A stretch of 64,000 nt of DNA, from NCBI GenBank assembly GCA_918026815.1, contig CAKJVC010000195.1:1-64000 (forward strand), read 5' to 3'. The stretch's first letter is position 1. Each line of letters starts with the position of its first letter. The position numbers were made by a program, and so were the translations under genes. The notes beneath the pieces are model-generated. The model was given only the letters and a program-made list of their open reading frames with translations. It made no database searches and had not been told where the DNA came from. The DNA comes from Chalara sp. BL73 (taxonomy: Eukaryota; Ascomycota; Leotiomycetes; Helotiales). This document shows positions 33,238 to 46,792 of this stretch, piece by piece.

Positions 33238-35854
33238 TCAATTGTAATAAACCTTGAACACCCAGCCAAACTCCCATTGATCAAGTAAACCGTCAGGAAC
33301 CTCGATACTAAGAATCGATCCACGGCCTTGATCTAAGACCGCCCACGTCAGAGATCTTCCACCTTCAACTGCCAGCAGGATGACCTCGTCACCATCTAAG
33401 ATAGGTATAGGAGCTGCAATCTTGACTGCGCCGCCATATAGTTCTGGTTTTTTTAGAAATATGATGTAGAATGCCTCGTTCGTTTGTGTGAACCGCACTT
33501 CCGGCCCGTTCGTGATCTCGCTCTGTATAAACCAGTACGTCGTGTTGAAGATCGCCTCCTCATGCGCATTAATCCACTTACCCGCTTCCCGGAGGTTATC
33601 TATCTCAGCCTGTACAATGCTGCCATCGGCGCGAGGGCCGATATCTAGCAACAGATTTCCGTTCTTTGAGACCATATCAACCAAGGTATATATAATGGTA
33701 GAAGCATTCATATACGCTTGGTCTGGTGTAGCTCGGTTGTAGCCATAGCTATATGGGTCCATGCCCTGGTTTGACTCCCATTTGCGATGTTGTGCTGAGC
33801 TAAAGGTCTGGTACTCTGGTGTGTCAAAATCTGCTGCCTCAGCAATGCCGCACCTTGAATTGATTGCTACTTGGCGGTTCTCGGTCTTTGCTTTGTTCCA
33901 CCATTTTGCTGCGAAATTGGCAGTACCATTCGCTGCACCGCAGTCTGCTCTTTCTTTAATAAATATTGATCACGGAGCGTAGTGGATACGTACCACACCA
34001 CATAATATCCACCCCATAGTCAAATGCGAGAATCTCCATTTGCGGCACCATCAGATCATCGATGAAATCGCCAATCGGGACACGACCTGTATAGGGTTCC
34101 TCAACTCCAGTGTATGGATTTGTTGCCAGAATACCGGGCCATGAGACTGTTGATTCTGTTGGCAGCTGGTCAAAGCCATACGGACCGAAATCTGGGTTAA
34201 ACCACTCTGGGAGACTAAAATAACTGCCCCGCTTGAGTTGGGGCTGATACTTTTCTGCTGCCTCGAATAACTCTCCGAGAAGATCACGCTTGGGGCCATA
34301 GTGTGTCGAGGAACGATTTGTGGTGATCCCGGCATCGAAAATTGAGAATCCATCGTGGTGCTTACTTGTAATAACAAAGTATTTTGCACCTGCGTCCGAG
34401 AACAAGTCGACCCACCTACAATTTATTGGGTCAGTATTGATTCTTCATGCGATCTTCGTAAAATGGGGTACGCATCAACCAGATCAAACATGCACAAATG
34501 CTGAACGCCTTACATCTTTGGGTTATAATTTGATGCATTGAAATCCAGAAAGGTGTCGTCATATACCCAATCAGGACCAAATGTTTCTAGCCGGTAATTG
34601 TAAAAATCAGATCTGTCTGCTTGCGGATGGTGTGTAGAATACCACCTTGAAAGGATTGCCGTCAGCGGGACATCGCGGCACAATTTATCTTCAAGGTATT
34701 CGTTATACATACCAAAACCATTCCGCATAGCTTTCGTACGGTGATGAATTACCCCAACCCGTGACAGCGTATGGTCCCCAGTGAATAAAGATTCCGTACT
34801 TGGCATCGTTGAACCACTCAGGGCTCTCGTGTCTGGCTAAGCTGCTAGACTCTGAGGTCCACTTGCTAAGGCCGATCTCAATGCCTTCAAATAACGAGCT
34901 CTGTCGACCGGCTGTGCTATTAATGATTACCTCTACGGGCACGGAGCCATTTGTTGATCCGTCAACCCCAATAGCAACAATTTTTTGATCACCTGGACAC
35001 AACCGTTTCAAACTTCCGTCTCGGACAGTACGAAATCCCAGCCCAGCAAGAGACAGCGTTGCCCCGTCACAAGAGACACACTCAGAGCCTGCATTGTTTA
35101 CAGTAACCTCCACTATCTGCGTATTTTGGCCAATCCACTTCTGAGTCGGCCGGACAGACTGTACTTCGATGTTCGAACCTTTCCACAAAGACAATGCGAA
35201 GACATGGAGACGGCCCTTGGTTGTATTGGTCGTTGTTGGCAGTGTAATAGAACTCAGCCTCTTCCCAATATTCAGAGCTGCAGAACGCTCAAAAATATGG
35301 GTCGTATTGTAGTTTGTGCCATTCTCGGTGAAGCGATATGGAAAGATGATCTCCCCCCGATTAATGGTCAGGAAATTAAAAAAGTTTAAACTACGCAGTT
35401 CGCACACAGAAGTGCTATTGTCAGTATAAGTGAATGTCAAATTGGCTGAAACACTATAAAGTTCTAGATCTGCTGCTACGAGGAACGAGGCTGAGAAGTA
35501 CGCTCCGTAGGGGACGGAAATGGTCTGCCCATCGCATATCACATTGTCAGGTTTATCTGGTCCAGTGTACCCGGGAAAGGAATATGTTACTCCAGTTTCA
35601 ATTGAGGTATAGTTAGGTGAGTCGAATCTGGGAGCAGGATATGACTCATTCAGATTGTTGAAATTCGCCTCTCCCGGAAATCTCCCGAAAGCTTTGTTGT
35701 TGTACAAGGGCTCGAGGTCTAAAGGAACAGACTTTCTATTATCAGCTCAGAGCTGCGAAGGGCGACATTGAAAGAGGGTGCTTACCTTGGCGACAGTATT
35801 AACAGCATGCAGCCAAGTTACCCAGATCGCTGCCCCACCAAAAAACGATACCAT
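33238..35854 (-). CDS. Secreted alpha-L-fucosidase, GH29
   Basis: Hydrolyses terminal alpha-L-fucose from glycans. Five exons: 35854-35786, 35731-34713, 34645-34514, 34415-33994 and 33944-33238; phases fit and give 782 aa. The N-terminus is a secretory signal (MVSFFGGAAIWVTWLHAVNT). A ~260-residue beta-rich N-terminal region with many N-glycosylation sites precedes the catalytic barrel, which starts 'PEWFNDAKYGIFIHWGPYAV'. Family landmarks: E-W-F-W-W-Y, 'YFVITSKHHDGFSIFD' and 'DIMWCDCGAANGT', whose Asp fits the GH29 nucleophile. That Asp codon is split by the last intron, and the CAG acceptor at 33945 was chosen because it restores it. The C-terminal 'NGNLLLDIGPRADGSI' block is present. The length is greater than the core family because of the N-terminal region. 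It is divergent from another secreted glycosidase-like gene. Confidence 0.93.
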
Positions 35855-36732
35855 ACTGTGACAGCTTTGCTGCGATAGACTACTAACAGGGTGAGAGGAT
35901 ATCGAATAATAGGGAGTCAGCATAGGGGACGGTCGCCATTTGAACTTTAGCAGCTCGCCGGCTTGTTCAGGCTACAGCATCTCCCGCCAGATACTTTCAT
36001 CTCTCAGGATGGGAATGGAGAATCGAACGTAACGTTCCTGCTTTCTCAGAGCTGATTGAGGATCTACTCCACTTTGAAATTACCCGTGCAGACATCGAAG
36101 CGAGCGGGGAGGGGGAAAGTTGCCGGACCACTTTTAGAGTTCAGAGAATAATATTATGAACTTGTAGCGTCGATACAACCTTGTATATAGTAAGATAATT
36201 TGCGCGAGAGGTGGGTTGATGTAGTCACTGTAGAATTACGTAGGTACGTAGTATTGCATAACCAACCATCACATCGATGCAAGCACTCAAGTTGAGCACT
36301 TTAACCCTTCCCCCACTTCTGCCACCACGCGGCCATCTCTCCCAAATGTCCTTAGACTCCCGACAGTCCTGCGGATCATCACTTTATCAGGTACAGGCTA
36401 ACAACGGCGCAATGACGGATCGAGGTAGCGAGGCGCGAAGAGGAGTCGGGTTTGGATTCTTTAATGCTGCTCTACATCCGTTATCAATTATCACGAACTC
36501 TCACATCTCCATGTAACGTGGTAGATCCCATCTCAGATCTATATCGTTTACTGGGTAGATTAAAGCACATTGCGGGTCGTTATCTATAGTGGGGGAAACG
36601 CTAGATGTGAAATGATGAGATTAAATTATCTACTGGATTCAAGAAGGCTTACATGGTATTAAAAGTTGGTTCCAGGAACTGACCTCCTGTTTGCATCTAG
36701 ACAGTTCGGCTTGATACTATTCAGGAGAAAGG
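35855..36732. promoter_or_regulatory. Shared upstream region of a divergent glycosidase pair
   Basis: An 878-bp region between the fucosidase (minus) and the TIM-barrel protein (plus). The arrangement suggests co-expression. A frame at 36277-36516 exists but shows no coding signature. No binding site is assigned with confidence. Confidence 0.45.
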
Positions 36733-38567
36733 ATGCGCCAATTACTCCAGAGGCTCGCGTCGACGCTTGTCCTTGGGCTTTCCGCGGCCCAGTTTAACAA
36801 CGCGCCAGGTGTAGACATATGGTGCGGAAAAGCATATCGTGAATCGTGAGTTTCGATTTCGCCGAAGAAATGCAAACATTTTGAAGCGGGCAATACTAAT
36901 CTACCCGCGGCAGCAACTCCTCATTTGACCCTGGCGGTTGGTTCGAAGAACCTGCGGTGTCAAGTTTTCCACTGTTGAACTTTAGAGTGCGGCCTCGAAT
37001 GAGCATCTATCTCGATAACGAGTCAAGCGGGAGTCTTCTCATCGATGCTGGGATTTCATATCAAGTAGGCCAGCCTCTAATATCAAGAAATTACTCAGAT
37101 CCAGCGTTGAACCCCACTTCGCTAAAAGTCGATGTCATTTATGATGGCGAAATCGTGAAGACTACCTCTGTATTCGTTGGCACGACCAATAATGAGGTGG
37201 CCCTTGATCTCGAGTGTTTCCCTGGTAGCCTCAGTGCCTATAATATAAGCATTGAAGCGACATTGGGCAGAGATTCTGTCTATACCGCCTCAACAGAGTT
37301 GTTCCGGCTGCCATATCCCGAGCACTATGGTAGTATTTCAAGGATGGATAATTTGTATGGCGGACTTTGGGTACAAAGGGGTGACGAAGCCTGGAATCAC
37401 ATCTTCCCGTACACGTACTATGGTAAGCACTACTCCTTTTAGGACTGGGGATATTTTCAGCTGATAGAGGCAGTCCAATGGACTCTGTACTGGAACAGCA
37501 ATATCACAACTCTTGACGACTTTGCTGCTCTGGGTTATAATGTTATTCATATCGTCCCAACGGGATCACTTGGCGATATGCCTTTCCCTTGGGACGAATT
37601 TGAGCCATATTTGCAACGTGCGGACGAGCTTGGGCTTTACTTCCAGTATGACGTCATATGGCAGCCTCAGAACTTTACCGGAATGGTGGAGCAAGTCGAG
37701 CGCCTGAGAAGTCATCCATCTATGCTTCTCTGGTACCAGAGTGACGAGCCGGACGGCAAGAGTAACCCTCTCAACTCGACGGGCCTCGCGTACGAAAAGA
37801 TCAGGGAGCTGGACCCATACCATCCTATTTCGCTAGCACTGAACTGCCAGGACTTCTATTACTCTAACTACGCGGCTGGGGGGGATATCGTACTGACTGA
37901 TACTTATCCTATTGCTATTAACGCAACCTTCTCTACGGTGTATAACACTGAGTGTAACCTGACATATGGCTGCTGCGGCTGTGACAATTGCGATGGTGTT
38001 TTCGAGGATATCTCAACCCGCATCGATGAGTTTCATCGGCGTGACGGCATTCTGGGCTGGTCGAAGACACAGTGGTACGCACCGCAGGCATTCGGTAATG
38101 AAACATTCTGGGCTCGATATCCCACAGCGGCAGAGGAGGCAGTCATGACTTTTCTTGCAATCAATCATGGTGCGAAGGGGATTGTCATGTGGAACTACCC
38201 GACCACGCCAGAACTGCTTGAAGCGACAAACCGTATGGCGGTCGTATTAACGAGCGCAATCACTGGCGACTTTTTTCTTGAGACACCACTTTTCCAGACG
38301 CTGGAGGTGCAAGGTGGCAGTCGTATCGACGCAGCGATCTGGGTTAACAAAGAGAAGAAGAAAGCCCTTTTGAGCGTTGTAAACCTCAATTACAAGGACC
38401 TTTCCGATGAGATCCGGGTGGTCTTGCCAGGTGGTATCCTGGTAGAATCCATCGATGATACACTCTGGGGTGATTCAACCTGGGATGTAGATGGCGCAAT
38501 CGTGACAGGCGCAGATGGTTTAGGTGGCTTACAGGTATCACTGTTGGTACTCAATATTGAGCCGTGA
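36733..38567 (+). CDS. Secreted glycoside-hydrolase-like TIM-barrel protein
   Basis: Exons 36733-36845, 36914-37422 and 37474-38567 give 571 aa with consistent phases. A signal peptide (MRQLLQRLASTLVLGLSAAQ) is followed by an N-terminal beta-rich part and a barrel-like part. Candidate active-site motif: L-L-W-Y-Q-S-D-E-P-D-G, a strand end carrying Asp-Glu as in clan GH-A-like enzymes. Then 'DPYHPISLALNC', a four-Cys cluster (C-C-G-C-D-N-C) and 'GAKGIVMWNYP'. The C-terminal 'LSVVNLNYKDLSDEIRVVLPGG' is a likely beta-sandwich. I recognise the fold type, not a named GH family. Its divergent position next to the fucosidase suggests joint action on fucosylated polysaccharide. Confidence 0.8.
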
Positions 38568-39694
38568 GGGAGAGGGGCAATATCTTAAGTGCTAATGGCG
38601 TAGTCAGCCATAATGTTACTTGCCCTAAATCCATAAGTTTTATATTAGACTTTGGTTTTTGCTGAGGGGTCATATGCCCCGCTCAAGCAGAGACGTCAGG
38701 TGGGGTGGAGGTCCAACAAATCCCTCTACTTTCAAGTCTGATACTCTGTATAGTGTATCTGTTGTAGCTAATTGTATGTAACTGTAATCACGTGGCTAGC
38801 ACGTGAAACAGTGGGACCTGAAAATCCACTCAATGCCTTAGCGTAGAACTTCATCAATCAAGTATTGTTAATCTGTAAACGCGTATTAATAAAGCAAAAA
38901 ACGCAAAACTCGAAAAACTGTAAAAATTTACAATGTAAATGTTAAGCTAAAAGCATAACAAAAGTAAAAATCAAATATACTAAAAACCCAAAAAAAAATT
39001 AAAAAAATAAAACTATTTATTATAATTGTAGTTGTAAAAAAAAAAAACAGCTATTTTATATTTAAAGCTTCGACGGCAGTAATTCAGAATTACTAATTCA
39101 AAATTACTAATTTGCAACTAAGCGACAACAAAAAAAAAAACACGACCGAAGCATATTTAAACGCGTTATTGTAACGAGATCAAAAAAAGTAAACAGTGAA
39201 TAAAGCAGTTTCGAAACACTTTGCTATTAACTAAAATAAAAAAAAATAAAAAAACTTACGCGTAACCGAACTAATTATACTTTACGATACTTATACGAAC
39301 TTCTTTAAAACACTAATTTTAACAAAGCTTAAAAACAAGCTTTTTTTAAAAAAAAAAGTAATGTAACAATCGAAAGTATATAAACTTCTAATTACGTAAC
39401 AAAGTACAAACTTAAAATGAAAAAAAGTTTATATAAACTTTTTTCGAACATAGCATTTATATTCTTTACGGACTTAAATATAACACGGACTCCGGAAAAA
39501 TATTAAAAAAAATATAAAAAGCGCTTCTTATGTTTACAAAAATTTTTTTTTCTTTATGTTTTTTATATCTTTCGTAATAGACCTTTTAGAATACTACTAT
39601 TAGCCTAAGATACGTACTCCCATATACCTCTACTCAGCCTGCGGTGTTCTAGCGTCGTTACATTTGTTCGCTAACAAGCTTATGAATAGCCTGG
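38568..39694. other. Transition to AT-rich, RIP-like sequence
   Basis: From about 38880 the sequence becomes strongly A-rich with few C/G, no open frames and runs of A. It is probably an older mutated repeat beside the LTR element. From about 39590 to 39694 normal composition returns just before the element starts. Confidence 0.6.
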
Positions 39695-40043
39695 TGTTAC
39701 GGTCCTACCAGCCTACAACTGATATAGATAAAAGATTTTGGTCCGAGAGTTGTTGGTCTGGGAAAAAGTAGGTATATCACATATAAAAATTAGATCCTAA
39801 TAACAAGTATACTGTGAAAATACTATTTAAATTAAGCACGAAGTTTTTAACTAAAAAAAAGCTATTTATTTATATAAAACTTTCGTGAGTTGGATTATAA
39901 CAAGCGTTATAATCTATAAATTGTAAATTATAGCATAATTTATGATTTATTACGTGATTTATACTTTAAAAATTTTCGGTATAAACTAAATTTATTAAAC
40001 TTTAAGTTTTTAAAATATAAATTTATTAGCAATACGCGTAACA
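39695..40043. repeat. 5' LTR (349 bp)
   Basis: Starts TGTTACGGTCCTACCAGCC and ends AATACGCGTAACA. It aligns over its full length to 45826-46174. The first ~100 bp retain normal base composition. Confidence 0.92.
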
Positions 40044-43000
40044 CTATTTTTTTTTTAAGCTAGCGTGTTTATATATTTAAATATATTAAAAAAATATTGT
40101 AAAAAGTTGTATAGCTACTTTTTTTTTTTATTATAACAATTAAACGTATAGCCGATTGTTTTAAGTTTGAAATGTCGCGAAAAAACATTAAAAAAAAAAA
40201 TTTAAAAAAACGAATAATTTTAATTAACGAAAAAATAATTTCGTGTATTGCTTACAAAAAAAAACATATTTAAAATCGTTATTTTATAAAATATATAAAA
40301 GCAAAAAAGTTAATTCGTTGTATTAAATATATACGTTATAGTTTTTTTAAATATAATACTTAGTAGTTTTATTTTTAAAAACTAAAAGTTTTTAAACAAA
40401 ACGAAAAAAAAGTTAAAAAAAAACGAAATTAAAACTAAAAAAAAAATCGAAACATTTGCTAAAATTGTTACAAAAATTTTTGTTTGTATTAAACGAATTT
40501 GTACGCAAAAAAAGTTTTTTTATGTTTATAAAAAAAAAATGTTGCAATATAATTTCGTATTTTTAAATAAGTTTAATACTTTAAAAAAAAAAAAAAAGTT
40601 AGTAAAAAAAATTAGTTTAAATAATTAAAAAAACAGTTTTACTAAAGTTTTGTTTAAAAGCGCGCTGCTTTTAAATTACGACTTTTTTTTTTTTAAAAAC
40701 GTTTTTTAAGCTTTTTATTTAAAACTTTTAAATATTAACAATAAAACTTTTTAAGTATTTTAAAGCAACTAAAGTTTTTTTTTAGTTTTTATATGTTTTT
40801 CGAATTTAAATAATTAATTTATTTTATTAAATATTTTAGTTTGCTTTTAATATATTTACAGTTTAAATTTTTTTTAATTTTGTATTTAGCTTTTAAATTA
40901 ATTAGTTTAATTTCCGTGTATAAAACTAACAATACTTTTTTTAGTACTAATTTAAAAAGTAAAGCAAAAAATATTAAATATATATTTATAGTTTTAAAAA
41001 AATAAAGTTCGAATACATTTAGTTTTGCAATTCGTTTAATTTTAAATAGTTTTAATTTTTTGTAATTTAGTTTGTTGTTTAATTTTTTAATTTTAATGTT
41101 TTTTTTAATAAAATAAACTTTATTTTTTTTTTTAAAATATAATGTTTTACTATATTTACAATTGTAGTATTTCGCAAATTTTTAGTTTAAAAACTTAATA
41201 TTTTCGGTTAACTGTAAATACAATATTTGTAATTGTTCGATTTTAATTATTACAAACTGTAAATGCGTTTTATTTTTGTTTAGTTTATAATATACTTTTA
41301 GTTCGTAGCTATAATTAACATAAAATAAAAATATTTTTATTGTTTTGTTAATTGTATTGTTATATATAAATTATATAAATAACAAAAATTCGACTTAATT
41401 GTTTTATTTGTAGTTTATATAGTATTTAAAATATGTTTTTATTGTTTAGTTAAGTTTTTTTGTTTATTTATTAGTTTGTAAATAAAAGCTTGTTAATAGT
41501 TTTTTTTTAACTTTTATAAATACAGTAAACGTTGTTTAAAATTTAAATATAAAAAATTTGTTTTTGTTCGATATAATTTTTATAAAAGTTTTATAATTCG
41601 CAATTACAACTTTAAAAAATATATAAACTAAATTTTTTGCTATACTGTTTTTTAAATTTAATTTTAAATAGCAGTATTTAATAGTTTTTTTTATAATAAC
41701 AAATATTAAATTGTACTATTTTTTTAAAACCGGTTATTTAAAAAATAATAGTTTTATTACAAAATTTTATATAATAAACTTTTATAGTTGTTTTAAAATA
41801 GTCGGCAATTGTATTAGTTTATAAAAAATATAGCGTAAAACTTTGTTTTAAATATACGTATTGTATTTAATAACTATTTTAGTAATTAGTTTTTTTATTT
41901 TTAAAAAATAATATTTTTTAGCAATTTTATTTATTGTTTTTGCGATTTTTTAATATTTATAAATAAATAATTTGTATTGTTTTATTACAAAAATTGTTTT
42001 TAGTATAAATAAAACATAAATTTTTTTATAATAACAAAAAATTTTTAAATTGTTTTTAGTAAATTTTTGTTTTTATTTATTAAAAATTTTAATAGTTATA
42101 AAATTTTTTTTATAAGTTTAAATAAACTTTAAATTTTTTATTTAGTGTTTTATTTTAATTGCTATAAAAAATTTTTTTTTGTTAAATATTAACGAGTTTT
42201 TTTTTTATTGTAATATTGTATACGAAATATATATTTTGTTAAAAAAGTATTTCGGTTTTTTGCTAAACGTGTTTGTTTTAGTATTTTTTGTTTTTTTAAT
42301 ATATAAAATTTTAAAATTGTATAAAACAAGCTTTTTTGCTTATTTAATTTAACGTCGGTTTAACTTTTTTGTAATAATAAAAACAATAAAATTTTTGTAG
42401 TTTATTAATATTTGTATTTAGTATTTAAATTTTTTTAAATACACTTTTTATTCGCAAAAAGTATTAACGATTACAAATAGTTTTTTATTATGTATTTTAT
42501 AATTAAGTTTTGCTAATATAAATTTCTGTAAATAAAATACTGTTAATTGTTATTTTTTTTTTGCGTTAAACTAGTTAAATACAGCTTTTAAAACGTAATT
42601 TAATATATTTGTTTTTATTTTAATTTTTTTGTTTATATTAAAAACAAAAAATACAAAAACAGTAGTAAAAACTTGTTTTAACTTATTAAACGTTTTTTGT
42701 GCTTTTTTTGTTTATTTAAAAACTACGTTTTTTCGAATAAGTCGAATTAATAAAATAATTAATTTTAAATATTTTTTAATAAATTTTCGATAAAAATTAG
42801 CAAATTTTATAAATAACTGTACGTTTTTAACATATATTAAAATATTTCAATTTAAAATAATTTTAAATTTTGCCGAGTTTATTTTAATTTTTTTTATAAA
42901 AATTATATATTTTAAAAATATAATTTTTTTAATTTTAAATTTATATTTCGATAATTTAAATTTTATATTAGTATTATACAATATATACAATACTGTTTTA

Positions 43001-45825
43001 ATATTGTTTTTATAATTTTTTTTTTAATTAAAATAAATTAAAATGTTATTTAAATAATATATATATATAATATTTAAAAATAGTTTAAAAATGTTATTAA
43101 TTAGTTTTTAAAAAGTAATTAAAATATTCGTAAGTTTTATAAATATAATTGTAAATTTATAATATTTATACCGAGTTTTAAAAACTGTTTTTTATTTTTA
43201 TTTTTTTTTAATTCGTATATTATAATACGCGTTTCGTAAATTTAGTTGCGTAAATATTTTAGTTTTTTATAAACGATTTTTTATTTTGTTTGCTTTTAAT
43301 AATATATAGCGATTTTTAATAATTATATTATTTAATTTTCGATAATCGACGCACAATTTTTTCGTGTTATTTTATTTAAGTATAAACAATATCGAGCTTT
43401 TTGTTAATAATATTAACTTTTTAATAATTTTTTTTTTAAACTTAAATCGATAAACTTTTTAAACGTTTTTAAGTTATTTTCGAATAATAAATAAATTAGT
43501 TTTTTAAAAAGTATTATTTTGTTAATTAATAGTATTTTGTAATTTTAAAACTAGTATTTCGGCAAAATTACAGTTTTTTGTTTTTTTAAAAACAGTTTTT
43601 CGAATTTTTTATATTTTTTAAATACTTTTTTAATATATAATTTTTCGTTTAAGTAATTTAACTTTTTTTTAAAAATAATACAAACTTTTTTTAAATTTTA
43701 GTCGAATTTTTTTAGTTGCGTTTTTTTGTTTTTGTTTTTTGTTAGTTTAATAATTAATAATTTAAGTTTAATTATATATTAGTATTTATTAAAAACGAAC
43801 TATTTTATTTACTAATTAATTGTTAAATTATATTTTATAATTTATAGCATTTTTAAAATAATTTTATATTGTTTTATTCGAGTAATATTTAATTGTAATT
43901 ATTTTATATAGTTATTTGTATTTATTCGGAATTTAGTTGTTTTAATATTTATAAAGCCGTTTTAATAAAACGTATTTATACTGTTAGTTATTATAAAAAT
44001 ATATAAATTAGTTTTAATTTGCGTAAATATACTAAAATGTTTTATTATATTTAGTAATACAAAGTTTTTTGTAGTTTTAAAATTTATTATAATTACTAAA
44101 TTATACGTTTTTAATTTAATTTTAATAAATAACTGTTTTTCGTTTTCGAAAATGTATAGTTTTTTTATTGTTTTATTTTTTTTATTGTTTTTAAAATAAA
44201 TAAACTTTTTTTTTTTAAAGTACTATTTTGTTTGTTTAGTATTATAATAGTATAAACAATAGTTTATATAATATACAGTTTAATAAAAAGTATTATACTA
44301 TAAATATTTATAGTATACTGTATTGTTTTGTTTTAATTCGTTAATAAAACTTAACGCGAATATTGTTTTTTACTTAGCGCGTTTTTTAGTTTTTTAGTTT
44401 TTTTTGCTGTTTTTGTTTTTTTTAGTTTCGTTTTTTTTTTAAAAATTTTATTGTTAATAATTTTTAACCGCTGTTAAAATATAATTTTTTTTACTGAAAT
44501 ATTATTAATTTTATAACTTTTAAAAAATGCTTTAAAGTTATTTTAATCGATTCGTATTAGTAATTTTTATAAAACTCGTTTTTTAAATTCGAAAATTTTA
44601 AAAAGTACGTTTAATTTTTTGTTTATATTTTAATTTTTATTAAATTTTAATTCGATAGTTATTTTATTTATTTAAAATATAAATTTTTTTATAGTTTTAC
44701 TAGTTTTTTTTTAATCGTTATTTTCGTCGAAATAACAATTTAAATATTTGTTTTTTTAAATTGTACTGTATTTTATTTTATATTTAACGTACGTAATATT
44801 ATACTAAATATAAACTTTATATCGTTTTAGTTTTTTTTTTGTTATTTTTAGCTTTTTAGTTTTTATAACAACTAATATTTTGCTAAATGTTTTATTGTAT
44901 TTTTTTTTATTTATACTATTAAACTGTTTTTTATTTTTTTAAAGTTGCTTTTAGCAATAAAAACTAATTATATAGCTTAAAAAACTATATTCGAAATACA
45001 GTTTTTTGTTATATTGTTTTTGCATTTTTTTTTTAAATAAACCGTTGTTTTTTAACTTTTTTTAAAACGCGTTTAATTTTATAAATAAATAATATTAAAC
45101 TTTTTTAAATTAAGTTTTTTTATTGTATTAATTTATAAAATATTAATTTTTTTTTTTAAACGTTTTTTATATAATTAAATATTAATTTTAATTGCTTTGT
45201 TTTTTATAGCAAAAAAAAAAAAAAAAATTTTTTAACAATATTATTTTTAACTTTATTTTTAAGTTTTTTATAATATAACGCTAAAAGTGTTTTGTTATTT
45301 TAATTTATTCGTTTTGTTAATATTTTAAATTTTTTAGTATATTTCGAAATACTAGTAAATTGTTAGTATAATTTAATGTTTTTTTTTGCGCGTAGTTTTT
45401 TATTCGAATTAACGAATATATATATAAACTGTCGAATATATTTATTATAATTATCGAAAATAGTATTAATTTTTTTTTTTTTTTGTTATATTTATATATA
45501 AAATAATTTTTTAAATAAATAAAAATTTAATTATAAGCAATTCCGGTAAAATATAATACTTTTTAAAAAACGATTTGTTTTTAATTTCCGAAAAACAATA
45601 AATTTATACAAATGTAAATTTTGTATTAAAAAATATACTGTTTAAAATATAGTTTGTTACTATTAAAAAATTTAAATTTTTAAACTTTAAACAATTTAAT
45701 TTGTTAAAAAATAATTTTAAATTGTTTTTTTTTATTATTATTAAATTTTTTAAAAGTATACGAAATTAAACTAATTGTCGATATAATATACGTAATACAA
45801 ATACTTTAAAACAAAGTATTTAAAG

Positions 45826-46174
45826 TATTACGGTTTTACTAGTTTACAACTAATATAAATAAAAAATTTTAATTCGAAAATTGTTAGTTTAAAAAAAAAA
45901 AAATATATTATATATAAAAATTAAATCTTAATAATAAGTATACTATAAAAATACTATTTAAATTAAGCACGAAATTTTTAACTAAAAAAAAGCTATTTAC
46001 TTATATAAAGCCTTCGTAAGTTGAATTATAGCAAACGCTATAATCCATAAATCGTGAATTATAGCATAATTTATAATCTATTACGTGATTTATACCCCAA
46101 GAGTTCTCGGTGTAAACCAAGTCTACCGAGCCTTAGGCCCCTAAGGCATAAGCCTGTTAGCAATGCGCGTAACA
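45826..46174. repeat. 3' LTR (349 bp)
   Basis: Starts TATTACGGTTTTACTAG and ends AATGCGCGTAACA. Differences from the 5' LTR are almost all C-to-T or G-to-A. The last ~90 bp are unmutated and include GAGCCTTAGGCCCCTAAGG. Confidence 0.92.
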
Positions 46175-46792
46175 CCTGGGACCACAAATTATCTTTAAAC
46201 ATTATGTCCTAAATTCTGGCATATTGCTTCTGCTTATGTAGGAAGTGGAATGTTGCACCTCTTCCTGCAAAGGCTCGACTAAGACTTGCTCGGGATAGCG
46301 GACTTAACATCGCCGTTTCTGGAGGCTCAGAGTTTTGAACGATACTAGAAGGTGATTCCTTCGCTTGAGCATCACCAATTTGTTACTATTGAGTAACTCG
46401 CGGTTTCAGAAATTTGTTCTGGACATCATGGCCTGGCTAGAGGATTCAGTAGTTGGGATCTGCCCTGAAGGTGCCAACATCGGAGTTTCTACGGAAATGG
46501 TCTTTGCATTTATTTGTCGGCGAATGATCCTTACAATGTATGGCCTGCAATATCCACATAACAACTTAATCCTCTGCCACTCTTGACCTCTTCCATAACG
46601 TTCAGAGTAGAAATCAAGATCCACTTCGCGAACAAACAATCTAAAATGGTAGACTCTCCCGAGGCTTCCCAGCATGTTTGGAGTTTCAGTCATACGCCGG
46701 TACTCCGAACCTTCTATACGCGAAGTTCCATAATTTTTTCGAGTTATTGGTACCAAACTTATAGGTGGCGTCATCGGGAAGACGCTGCGATG

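Larger units (their letters stand above)
39695..46174. mobile_element. Complete but RIP-mutated LTR retrotransposon, target duplication CCTGG
   Basis: A 6480-bp element. Both ends are LTRs with the terminal inverted repeat TGTTACG...CGTAACA (the 3' copy starts TATTACGG, one transition). CCTGG flanks it on both sides (39690-39694 and 46175-46179). The interior is extremely AT-rich with no surviving open frame, so gag/pol order and superfamily (Gypsy or Copia) cannot be told. The outer ~100 bp of each LTR is nearly unmutated, while the mutation load rises sharply inside, as expected for RIP-like decay fading at repeat edges. The left ~1 kb is A-rich and the rest T-rich, so the strand mutated differs along the element. 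Confidence 0.92.

Noticed and set aside
40044..45825. Any protein-coding gene in the AT-rich block
   Set aside because: No frame of useful length survives; pol motifs could not be recognised even allowing for C-to-T changes.
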